A DNA stretch of 64,000 nucleotides, from the NCBI RefSeq assembly GCF_034932105.1, contig NZ_JAYGIG010000005.1, forward strand, positions 38,379 through 102,378. The letters run 5' to 3'. Every line of letters begins with the position of its first letter. Position 1 is the first letter of the stretch. Both the position numbers and the translations under genes were made by a program. This DNA comes from Leptothoe sp034932105 (GTDB taxonomy: Bacteria > Cyanobacteriota > Cyanobacteriia > Phormidesmidales > Phormidesmidaceae). Positions 11,201 to 18,474 of the stretch are shown in pieces. The notes beneath the pieces are model-generated. The model did no database searches, was not told the DNA's origin, and saw only the letters and a program-made list of their open reading frames with translations.

Positions 11201-12271
11201 GGGCAGTCCGGTAATGGGCGTTACACCATCGGCACGGGTTAAAAAGAGTTCATTGGTGATAGAGACTTCACCCGTGGCTTCATTCAGTTCTAAACTAACG
11301 ATGCGAGCCTGATAGTCCGGCAATAAAAAGGGCCGCTCGCCGTTGGCATTGGTCTCGCCATTGGGCCCCCGGTCGGGCATAGCCAGAAACTTAAGGTTGC
11401 CGTTATCGGCCACGCCGTCGTACCAAAGCCCGGAAAACCCACCCAGCTCGATGGTTTCACCCGTGGCAGTGGTCAGGGCATCCCCCCCGTTGGTGATATC
11501 GCTCCGATCCGTGATATCAAAAGTGGTCAGGTTGGGTAGCCCCTGGCTAAAGTCTTTAGCACCCAGGGGAAGGATACCTTCAACTTCGTTGGTTGCTAAG
11601 TTGATCACGGCTAGGGCGTTGTTCTCTTGCAGGGTAACAAAGGCCTGGGAACCATCGGGGGAAACTGCAATGTACTCAGGTTCAAAGTCCTGGGCGGCGG
11701 TGGCATCGGGAAAGATGCGTACACCATCGGCCCGGAGGTCAGCTTCGCTGCCGTTAAAGGCTTCAAAACCAACGGTGGTCACGCTGGCTTGGGAAACACT
11801 GGCCACGCCGCTGGCTACATCGATGATGCTAATGGAGCCAGCGGGGTCAACACCATCGGCGGGTTCACCTTCATTGGCCGACAACACTTTGGTCCCGTCG
11901 GGGGTGAAGACAACATTGTCGGGTAGGGCACCCACTTGTACTACGCGAAACGCCGTGGGGTCACCAGCGGCAACCGCTGCGATATCAGCAACCGCAACAA
12001 AGCCAGGGTCGGTTTGGGGGTCAGCCCCGATTGCGATCGCAACCACCCCATTAGCCACAGCTACACTATTTACCCCACCAATATTGGGCACAAAGTCAGC
12101 CACATCCAACACACCCAACAGAGTGGGATTGCTGGGGTCAGCCAAACTAAATAACTGCACTTCGGTATCACCACTCACCACAAACAGTGACTGGCTAGCA
12201 GGATCAAATGCAGCAATCTCAGCGCCAAGTTCGCTGGTAAAGCCGCCAATTCTTTCTAAAAAATCTGCCAT
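5288..12271 (-). CDS. Giant secreted multi-domain phosphatase/nuclease: phytase-like esterase, EEP, 5'-nucleotidase, RTX
   Basis: A 2327-residue protein with no N-terminal signal peptide. Domains read in order: a beta-propeller of choice-of-anchor-I type (about 1-245 and 690-917) interrupted by an esterase-like phytase domain (about 272-665, with GGFSGLWYD, AMPDRGPNG, DEYRPAIYHFD); an ExeM/NucH-type OB region (about 923-1190); an endonuclease/exonuclease/phosphatase domain (about 1200-1500, with ASYNVLNL, GDLN and SDHEPIL); a 5'-nucleotidase (about 1510-2110, with GNHEFD and SLKNGGGIRDD); RTX calcium-binding GGxGxD repeats (about 2150-2250); and a C-terminal tail typical of type I secretion substrates. 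It probably releases phosphate from extracellular esters and nucleic acids. GGAGAG precedes the ATG. It may share the upstream gene's transcript. Confidence 0.85.
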   Translation of the reverse strand: MADFLERIGGFTSELGAEIAAFDPASQSLFVVSGDTEVQLFSLADPSNPTLLGVLDVADFVPNIGGVNSVAVANGVVAIAIGADPQTDPGFVAVADIAAVAAGDPTAFRVVQVGALPDNVVFTPDGTKVLSANEGEPADGVDPAGSISIIDVASGVASVSQASVTTVGFEAFNGSEADLRADGVRIFPDATAAQDFEPEYIAVSPDGSQAFVTLQENNALAVINLATNEVEGILPLGAKDFSQGLPNLTTFDITDRSDITNGGDALTTATGETIELGGFSGLWYDGVADNGNLKFLAMPDRGPNGETNANGERPFLLPDYQARIVSLELNEATGEVSITNELFLTRADGVTPITGLPNIPGVDEKAVDAAGNPVDLDSLTEIDAAVFGTDYDPLGADLEGIVRADDGTFWMVDEYRPAIYHFDASGALIDRFVPEGTVDQANGANPGANFATGTFGTETLPADYLNRRENRGFEGMALDTDEGILYAFIQTPLNNPTRADGDASSVIRMIGINPETGEPVAEYVYLLQDPSVGNNVDKIGDAVYAGDGKFFVMERDSSLDSTAQKFVFEVNIKGATNVLGQDFGAATLEQQTPDALAAAGIQPVNKIKVTNLPSIGYLPTDKPEGLTLLPDGRLAVINDNDFGIVPGVSDVQLGIIDFDGDNGLDASDRDGGINIQKQPVFGLFMPDSIASFEANGQTFYITANEGDDRGDADEEGRGDAIRIKDLADVVSLGRSGLALDESFDPALVEDENLGRLTVSSIDGDIDGDGDLDQLFSYGGRSFSIWDENGNQVFDSGSQIAEITAALTPELFNANNGDPAEVDTRSDNKGAEPEAVTVGEIGGVPFAFVGLERAGGGVLVYNLSDPTNPEFVQYARSNEDIAPEGLTFISAEDSPSGQPLLIIANEVSNTLAIYETNVAAATISEIQGAGHVSPLDGELVQTEGIVTAVDFRGFYVQGADDGNDATSEGLFISTSGSPTVSVGDEVRLFGVVSEFIPGGASTGNLSTTQMRDPDVVILSSGNALPEAVVIGESGRLAPSEIVISNDELPTNLQEDAGNFDPMDDAIDFYESLEGMRVTVEDAVAVSPTRVFSAFSAEAFTLPNQGAGVTPEDSLTERGSINLNSGPDNTGDQNPERIQLQFNPNTMPEGFDIPALNVGDKLGDVTGVVGYSFGNFEVNVTDEFEVTPGGLEQEVTSIIGGENDLTVASYNVLNLAADGIDTEQFELLANQIVTNLNAPDIIALQEIQDNSGETDDGTVDASETLQALVDAIAAVGGPTYEFFDVAPEDNTQGGVPGGNIRNAYLYNPERVELDSFAAIDQDAAFEGDVRKPLVANFIFNGNLVTVVNNHLTSRFGSSPIFGGPQPFVQAGEAEREAQAQALNDFVDSIVNTNPDAKVIVLGDLNTFEFTNDLAEILPGTGDEKVLTNLVEQAVAADDAYTFIFDGNSQVIDHLFVTDSLLEGAEFDIVHVNNDFTRDDNGALFTDTLVASDHEPILAKFTLEETMTEPSIFTLQLLHAADQEAGIPALEDAPRFSAVLNALRDDFENTITLSSGDAILPGLFFSASEDLFGGQGRADILIQNELGFEAIALGNHEFDLGTSLLRDLIAGGEDDPATLDVDESFVGAQFPYLSANLDFSTDENLADLVVADDRAPQANSLAATTVLTVGGEKIGVVGATTPTLPIISSPGDVTVLPEDFDGTPTAEQLDALAAEIQKDVDEMLALNPGLNKVIVLAHMQQISIEQALATRLTNVDVIVAGGSNTRLTDENDRLRDGDASQGTYPIFTTGADGNPVAIVNTDGNYKYVGRLVVDFDENGIIIPESYDADISGAYATDDAGVAALGAEGLVDPEIQAIVDALEEVIVAKESNVFGISDVYLNGVRASVRTEETNLGNLTADANLAIAKETDNSVVISLKNGGGIRDDIGRVVVPAGGTGEPELLPNEEIPGVKPEGGISETDIANSLRFNNGLTLLTITAEELLAVIEHGVAATAEGETPGRFPQVSGLEFSFDPSAEPGNRVQSLVVLDEAGNDADVIVENSELVGDASRTFRMVTLSFLAGGGDGYPFPARDVVELAQDAAAARTGVATFAPDGSEQDALAEYLAANFGTAETAFGAADVGSEEDTRIQNLAFREDTVIDDGGGGNGGVDPDADVVGTGGDDVLAGGEGDQSISGGDGDDILRGDLNSRNPQGKTGGDDAIFGGAGNDRIGGKGGNDLLFGDEGDDLIWGDDGDDLLVGGTGNDILTGDNFSGGQGADIFAFAVGDGTDTITDFAVGIDSIGLLGGLSFGAITQSVLGSDLLLGTGGETLAVIQGVTVPLAETSFAQFV

Positions 12272-12331
12272 GATCTCTCCACAAATAAATTAAATAAACG
12301 CTATTCAAAAATCACGTCCAGTCCCCATAGC

Positions 12332-12370
12332 CCACGGGGAGAAGGTAGACTGATGAACTTCTCCCCGTGG
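12332..12370 (-). terminator. 13-bp perfect hairpin between the two giant phosphatase genes
   Basis: CCACGGGGAGAAG at 12332-12344 pairs exactly with 12358-12370 across a 13-nt loop. It starts 8 bp past the stop of the 1882-residue gene. There is no T tract, so it may be a partial terminator or an mRNA-processing hairpin that sets different levels of the two products. Confidence 0.5.
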
Positions 12371-12377
12371 CCTGTGG

Positions 12378-15300
12378 TTAAACCTGAACAAAAGACTCCA
12401 TCGCCAGAGTGGTTACCCCACGCACCAGGGCCAGGGTTTCATTCGCCGTCGCCAATAACAGATCACTGCCCTGGACGATTTGAGTTAGCTGTCCCAGACT
12501 CAACCCGTTGGCTAGACCAATCAGATCCACACCAACTTCAAAATCAACGATGGTGTCTGTGCCTTCGCCAATGGCCAGCACAAACGTATCGATACCGCTG
12601 CCACCGGAGTTGTTATCTCCTGTGAGAGTGTCATTCCCTAAACCACCCCGCAGCAAATCGTCCCCAGCATCCCCCCAAATCTGATCGTCACCCCCATCCC
12701 CAAAGAGGCGGTCATTGCCCGACTTACCACCGATGCGGTCGTTGCCACCTCCGCCGTAAATCAGGTCGTCACCCCCCGCTTCACCGGTTTGGGCATGGCG
12801 GGAGTTGCGATCGCCCCGGAGAACGTCATCACCGTCACCGCCGAGAATTACATCATCACCCAGGGCTCCCGCCAGCAGGTCGTTACCATCAAAACCGGCC
12901 AGCTTACTACCCTCGTCGCCATTCACCAACGTGTCATCGGCATCAGTGCCCCCTAGAATCTCTCCCTGGGGATTCACCACAAACTGACTGAGAATCACCG
13001 GCTCCTGGTTAATAATGGCTGCCGGATCAGCCAGCAGTGCCTCCTCGGTATAGCCATCAATCCCCCAGGTGGTTACGGTGAGGGCCTGGGTTACGGGGTC
13101 AATTTCAAACTCACTCCAGGTGGAGCTGTGGCCCACGTAGTAATCACCCTGCAACAGGGTGGCATCAATCAAGCCCTCGGCCTGGGCCAAGTTGTCGTCT
13201 AAGCCAATGGGGTCATAGCCCAACGGTGCCAGCAGGGAATTATTAATGGCTGCTTTGACAAAGTCATCCTTGTCATTGGCCACATCATCCCCATCCGGTG
13301 CAATGGGCAGACTGTCGTAAAACGCCCGCAATGCAGGATCCCCAGCCGTAAACACTTCACCCAAGAAGCGGCCTGTCGGATCTTCGTAGGCCACAGCCCC
13401 GGTGGTAATCTCAAACGCCCCCGTGGCAATGTGCTCACCAAACGGCACTTCCTGATAGGTAATATTGTTAACCGCTGTCATGTGCACATCCGCCGCCACA
13501 AACACCACGTTATCGATGTTGTTACCCTCGATAAACTTCAGGATTTCCGTACGCTCGGCGTTGTAGCCATCCCAGGCATCAGTATTGATCCCAGGAAAGA
13601 GATTTTGGAACGGCTCCGGCACCATGATGAACTTCCAGGTCACTCCAGCAGCCTCAGCGTCTAAAAGATCTGCCTTGAGGTCATCCAGCTGTACCTGACC
13701 CATGAGGGTACGACCGGGGGTAAATGTAGCCGCAAGGGTAGCCGCTACCTGGCTGGGATCAAAGGGATTTACCGGGGTGGGAATGGCCGTATCTCGAAAA
13801 GAACGAGTGTCCAACACAAAGGTGGCCGCATCGCTACCAAAGGTGTTGTAGCGGTAGAGCTTCCGCTCATCCTCTGTAACCGCATCGCCGGTCTTACCGT
13901 AGAACTCATCCCGAATGGGATTGTACTCTTGGAAAGCCTGTAAACCGTTCTCATAGAGAGAACTATCATTAATCAGCGCGTTGGGATCATCCCCAGGAAA
14001 CGCCTCCAGAAAACGTTCATCAGTGCCCAAGGGCTGACCGCCAGCAAAGTCATTGGTGACTTCGTGATCGTCAATAGTGGCGTAGAACGATGTGGAAGCC
14101 CGCGCCTCAGCCCACACATTTTGACCAAAGCGCTGACTGTAAACCTCATTATGCTTAGCCCGGTACTCATCGATGGTTACCGCCTGATCCTTAGGCGTCC
14201 CGTCAGGATTGAGCACCGCAGGGGAATCATCATCCGCATAGATGGTGTCACCATGGGCCAAGAAGAAATCAAGCTGCTTGGCCGCCACATTACTAATGGC
14301 GGGATAGGGGGCAATCTCACCGCGCCAGTCGCCCGTCACCCCAAAGCGCAGACCGGTTTGTTCCCCAGCGGTAGCCGCCGTCTTAAATCGACCCACTTCA
14401 CTATCCCCAGCAGCATCCGTCACCCGATAGAAGTATTCAGTAGCAGAATCTAGACCTGCCACATCCACTTTCACCGGCTGGTTGATGTCGGTCACCGTGG
14501 CCATGGTGGTGCCAACAACATCGCTAAAGTCTGCGCTGGTGGAGTATTCAAAAATCACCTCACCGGGAAAGGTGCTGCGTGCCCACAGAACGACAGAATT
14601 GTCCGTCACATCACCGCTGGCAACACCGTTCACCAGGGAATGAACGCCAGGATTGCGAGGATCGTAGCCTTTGGGGTCAATATCTAGGGGATTCTCAAAG
14701 GCACCAGCCACCGACTCCCAGGGAACAAACTTAAAGTTAGTGCTGTTGTTTTCTAGCTCCTCGTCATTCTCTGCCACATTCTGAGGATCGTTAGCCCCAT
14801 CTTGCAGCACCAGTAGGCCATTAGGAAAGGTAGACCCCAAAGCCACGTTGATCACATCGAGACCGTCGCTCTCGTTGACCTGGTCAATGCCTCCATGGTT
14901 ATTAATACCAGCGCCAACCACAAAACTACCCAGGTACTCGTTCGTGCCCTCACGGCTAAACAGGGCATAGGAAGAATCCCCCTGGCTGTTAGCAATCAGA
15001 TAGCCGCTGCCATCGGCACCGTAGTAGATACTGAGGCCCTCAATGTCGGGCTCCAGGTAATCGGCACCCACCGGCTGCACCACCTGGAAGCTGTCGCCAC
15101 CGTTAGGCTCCGCCGAGAATTTCAGAATGCCGACTTCATTTTCCAGGGCCACATATAAAAAGCCCAGCTCCTGGTCCACCACAATGCCCTCGGACTGAGA
15201 ATCCACTGGGTCACCCGTGGGCACGGGCAGGTTTAGGACTCGCACCACCTGGGCGCTGACCTGACTATTGTCGTCCACTAGCTCTAGCTGAGCCACTTGA

Positions 15301-18026
15301 TTGCCATCGGCCTGAGTGACAAAGGCATAGGAGGTGCCAGATACCGGACTGGTGTAGGTAGCCAGTCCGTAGGCCGTGGCTTCCCCATCATCCACACCGA
15401 AAATGGTTTCTAAAATGCCGTCAGCGGTGACATCCTCTAGCTGCTGGGTGTCTGGGTTGACCTTGAAAATGGCGAGGGTGTCGTTGTTGCGATCGCTAAC
15501 CACCGCCAGATCAACGCTTTCCCCACCCAGGTCAAAACCGTAGATCAGATCCACATTGTTATAGCGGATATCCCCAAACTCATCAGGGGCAACGGTTTGC
15601 ACCACATTGCCCTGGAGGTCAAACACGGCAAGGCCACCGTCCTTGAGGGTGGCAATGACCAGACTCTCATCCCCGTTGTCAGGGTTCACCCAAATCGCCG
15701 GATCGTCAGAATCACCCAGCAGGGGTGTGGTGGCATCCGCATCGTCTTGGGTCAGGGGAGTTTCCACCACTGGCAGCGCCGCAGGCGTCGTCTCAAAGTC
15801 CAGCCCAAAAGCTAGGAATTGGGTGAACTGACCATCGGGGTTGAAATTATTATCACTAGCAATAATCAACGACTGACGACCGTCCGCCAGCTTGGGACCA
15901 AAGGCCAAAGCCTCTAAGTTATCAGGGGCAATGCCCAGATCCCTTTCAATATCGAGAATCTCCCGCTTAGTAACGGCAGGATCAATCTCAAAGGGACCAG
16001 GGGGGATAATCTCACCGTCATCCTCCAGGGCCTCCTCCCGGAAGAGGTCATCGGTATTGAGGACATCCAGGGCTCCCTGGGTCTGGATCTCAAACAACTT
16101 AACCGTATTGCCCTGGCCCACGGAAAAGCCACGCTCCAGAGCTAGTAATGTGCCGTTGTTATCCACCGCCAGCAGTTCCACCAGGCCATTAGTGCTAAAG
16201 TCACCGGCAGGGATGGGCTCTTCAGGCACCGCCTCAACCTCATACACATAGGATGCCACCAGCTCCCCGGTGGTCAGGTCGTACTTGAGAATGCGGGATA
16301 GGCTACCCTCCTCCAGACTGGCACCCGGACCATCTTGGAACAGAGCATTCTCAGTAGCCGTGTAGAGAAAACGCTGGTCCGGAGTAATGGTGAGACTCTC
16401 AAATGCCAGGTTGTTGCGAATACCACTGGAGCGATCCACCGTGGGCAAATAAATCTCAGGAATAGGCAGAGCCTGAATAAACTCGGCCGATAGGGAGATT
16501 TCACGGATGAAGGGATCAATCAGGGCGTTGGCATCCCCTTCAGAGGAGACATATAGCGTGCCGCGACTGGTAAGGGCAATTCCCTCTGGATCTAGACTAC
16601 CATTCTCAAATGGTTCACCATCGGTATCTAGCAGCTGGGTAACATCCGAAAATGTGACATCGCCATCGTCTAAACTGCCATCGCTGAGGTCAATGCCAAG
16701 GGTATAGAAGCGTGCATCTGGGCTGCGGTCGTCAGCCAGAGCATAGTAGACATCACGGGTTGTATCATAGGTCAGACCCGATAGGCCACCCACCTCAGTG
16801 CCAGAGAACTCAAATCCAGTGGGAAATTGAACTTCACCCAGGAATTCAACACTTTCCACGGACTGACGAGCTTGGCTAGCACCGAAGGGCACAACCTCAA
16901 CATCGGCATACACCAAGCGATGGTCTGAGCTGACTGGCGGGAACCCAGCCCCTGTAAGTTCAAAGCCAGTTTCACCCTCGGCAGGCCAAAAAACGCCCGC
17001 ATCAGCTATATCCAGGTTGGCCGAGGGCAGCACATAGTCCACCCGCAGATTGCCAGGACCACCAAACTCAGCCTCACCAAAGTCAGCCGTATCGTAGGCA
17101 GAATCGCCCAGGTGCTCTAGATTGTTAGAATTCTGTCGCTCCGCTGCATCGGGACCACCGGTACTGCCAGGGGTAGCCGACACATTGACCAGGGGATTAT
17201 CCAACAGCTGCAGAATAGCGTTGCCAGTACTGTCGCCATCATAGGGATCCGCATTTTGATCCCCCATGATCACAAAGCGTTCGCCTGTTCCTAGGCCCCC
17301 TGTTGTTCCCTGGTCATCATATATATAGTCACCCTCACCGGGAGTAACATAGTCACTCCAAAACCGAATCTCATCATGGTTGCGAGTCCCGTTGCGATCC
17401 TCTTCTCCATCAAAGACTGGTGGAGTAGGGTGGCTCACCAACACATGCACTGTTTCACCATTCACCTGGATTGGTACATCCCAATGACTCTTCGAAGAAA
17501 GTCGGAAGATTTCTAGCTCCTCAGCAGAGTAGAAATCTTGGGGGTCAGACGTGCTGGGATCATCTGGCAGCAATGCTCCCGGCATATCTCGCCACAAGAA
17601 GTTCTGAAAGGTGCGAACGTTCTCACTATTGATGGGATGCTTTGACAGCAGCACCATGCCAAACTGCCCTGGGAAAAAACCAAAGCCAAAGGCATCACCA
17701 GGACCATCCACTGCACCATTATTATCAAAATCAGCCCCAGATGGAATACCTGTATTTGAAGGAGCAAGATAGACATAAGGATACTCAACCGGAGTATCAC
17801 CATTTTCTAAATAGTTCGACTTGAACAGTTCAATAGCTTCGCCACTGGCATCATAATCAAATTCGTTGATCAGTAATACGTCAGGATTAACTTGTTGAAT
17901 GATGGTAGCGACAGATTGAGCCTGGGCATTATCCGGAGTGGAAAGATCGGCTATTAGTTCTCCTAAATTGCTGCGATTGAGAGAGGCATTAAACGTAGCG
18001 AATCGAATGGGGACAGGAGTTGTCAT
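12378..18026 (-). CDS. Giant secreted multi-phosphatase: EEP, phytase-like esterase, beta-propeller phytase, PhoD, RTX
   Basis: An 1882-residue protein without a signal peptide. Domains in order: endonuclease/exonuclease/phosphatase fold (about 1-378, opening with FATFNASLNRS and closing with SSDHRLVYADVE); esterase-like phytase domain (about 390-745, GGLSGLTYD, FESLTITPD, NLEALAFGP); beta-propeller 3-phytase (about 755-1075, DDPAIWVNP, SDRNNDTLAIF); a PhoD N-terminal module and PhoD alkaline phosphatase (about 1125-1590, with HGDTIYADD, DDHEVTND and AADVHM metal-site motifs); RTX repeats (about 1700-1815) and a secretion-type tail. Together these should strip phosphate from phytate, phosphodiesters and phosphomonoesters outside the cell (inference from families). 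RTX and tail closely resemble those of the neighbouring giant protein. A Pho-box-like repeat lies about 200 bp upstream. Confidence 0.87.
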   Translation of the reverse strand: MTTPVPIRFATFNASLNRSNLGELIADLSTPDNAQAQSVATIIQQVNPDVLLINEFDYDASGEAIELFKSNYLENGDTPVEYPYVYLAPSNTGIPSGADFDNNGAVDGPGDAFGFGFFPGQFGMVLLSKHPINSENVRTFQNFLWRDMPGALLPDDPSTSDPQDFYSAEELEIFRLSSKSHWDVPIQVNGETVHVLVSHPTPPVFDGEEDRNGTRNHDEIRFWSDYVTPGEGDYIYDDQGTTGGLGTGERFVIMGDQNADPYDGDSTGNAILQLLDNPLVNVSATPGSTGGPDAAERQNSNNLEHLGDSAYDTADFGEAEFGGPGNLRVDYVLPSANLDIADAGVFWPAEGETGFELTGAGFPPVSSDHRLVYADVEVVPFGASQARQSVESVEFLGEVQFPTGFEFSGTEVGGLSGLTYDTTRDVYYALADDRSPDARFYTLGIDLSDGSLDDGDVTFSDVTQLLDTDGEPFENGSLDPEGIALTSRGTLYVSSEGDANALIDPFIREISLSAEFIQALPIPEIYLPTVDRSSGIRNNLAFESLTITPDQRFLYTATENALFQDGPGASLEEGSLSRILKYDLTTGELVASYVYEVEAVPEEPIPAGDFSTNGLVELLAVDNNGTLLALERGFSVGQGNTVKLFEIQTQGALDVLNTDDLFREEALEDDGEIIPPGPFEIDPAVTKREILDIERDLGIAPDNLEALAFGPKLADGRQSLIIASDNNFNPDGQFTQFLAFGLDFETTPAALPVVETPLTQDDADATTPLLGDSDDPAIWVNPDNGDESLVIATLKDGGLAVFDLQGNVVQTVAPDEFGDIRYNNVDLIYGFDLGGESVDLAVVSDRNNDTLAIFKVNPDTQQLEDVTADGILETIFGVDDGEATAYGLATYTSPVSGTSYAFVTQADGNQVAQLELVDDNSQVSAQVVRVLNLPVPTGDPVDSQSEGIVVDQELGFLYVALENEVGILKFSAEPNGGDSFQVVQPVGADYLEPDIEGLSIYYGADGSGYLIANSQGDSSYALFSREGTNEYLGSFVVGAGINNHGGIDQVNESDGLDVINVALGSTFPNGLLVLQDGANDPQNVAENDEELENNSTNFKFVPWESVAGAFENPLDIDPKGYDPRNPGVHSLVNGVASGDVTDNSVVLWARSTFPGEVIFEYSTSADFSDVVGTTMATVTDINQPVKVDVAGLDSATEYFYRVTDAAGDSEVGRFKTAATAGEQTGLRFGVTGDWRGEIAPYPAISNVAAKQLDFFLAHGDTIYADDDSPAVLNPDGTPKDQAVTIDEYRAKHNEVYSQRFGQNVWAEARASTSFYATIDDHEVTNDFAGGQPLGTDERFLEAFPGDDPNALINDSSLYENGLQAFQEYNPIRDEFYGKTGDAVTEDERKLYRYNTFGSDAATFVLDTRSFRDTAIPTPVNPFDPSQVAATLAATFTPGRTLMGQVQLDDLKADLLDAEAAGVTWKFIMVPEPFQNLFPGINTDAWDGYNAERTEILKFIEGNNIDNVVFVAADVHMTAVNNITYQEVPFGEHIATGAFEITTGAVAYEDPTGRFLGEVFTAGDPALRAFYDSLPIAPDGDDVANDKDDFVKAAINNSLLAPLGYDPIGLDDNLAQAEGLIDATLLQGDYYVGHSSTWSEFEIDPVTQALTVTTWGIDGYTEEALLADPAAIINQEPVILSQFVVNPQGEILGGTDADDTLVNGDEGSKLAGFDGNDLLAGALGDDVILGGDGDDVLRGDRNSRHAQTGEAGGDDLIYGGGGNDRIGGKSGNDRLFGDGGDDQIWGDAGDDLLRGGLGNDTLTGDNNSGGSGIDTFVLAIGEGTDTIVDFEVGVDLIGLANGLSLGQLTQIVQGSDLLLATANETLALVRGVTTLAMESFVQV

Positions 18027-18222
18027 AACAAATAAGCAGCCTGGGGTGAGACCGCGGGCAGAACGATGAGGATAGGTTTTTGGACTTTATGATGCCCAGG
18101 TTAAAACCAGTCGATTCTTCTACAGAAAAAGAACAGTTTTGAACGTGGGCGTGATTAAACACACAGCTCCATAAAGCTGGATCCCCCGAGCAATAGTTAA
18201 GTCTTAGGGTTCAAAGAAGGCT

Positions 18223-18241
18223 GGGTTAAGAAGAGATTAAC
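18223..18241 (-). promoter_or_regulatory. Pho-box-like direct repeat upstream of the giant phosphatases
   Basis: On the minus strand the sequence reads GTTAATCT, then CTT, then CTTAACCC: two 8-mers 3 bp apart. The cyanobacterial PhoB (SphR) box is built from 8-bp units of the type CTTAACCT with 3-bp gaps, so both units and spacing match well. A third unit after the next 3 bp (CTTCTTTG) is weak. Binding is inferred, not shown. Confidence 0.6.
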
Positions 18242-18365
18242 TCAACATTCCCTGTCCCCTTTAATATGAAACCATTTTACTATTGTCCAAAGAAAACAAT
18301 AGTGAGCCTAGGTAAAGGTAGGGTTATGGAAACATTATCGTCCTGGAAAACAATTTAAACGCCAT

Positions 18366-18407
18366 AAAAAAACAACCGCCCTCTTGCTGTTGAAGGCGGC
18401 TGTTTTA
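18366..18407 (-). terminator. Rho-independent terminator of the TPR-CD225 gene
   Basis: On the minus strand a GC stem (AACAGCCGCC with GGCGGTTGTT, one wobble) around a 14-nt loop is followed by seven T residues. It lies about 70 bp past the stop of the gene at 18475-19611. It also separates that gene from the promoter region of the phosphatase locus. Confidence 0.85.
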
Positions 18408-18474
18408 TAATTGGTTTTATAGTTGATTGTTGTGAACGAGGGACGTAAGCTACGCTTTTCTGTCACTCAGTGCA

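Noticed and set aside
11343..12293. 316-codon plus-strand frame opposite the giant phosphatase
   Set aside because: Opposite-strand frame inside a coding region with confirmed domains; composition is typical of an antisense shadow.
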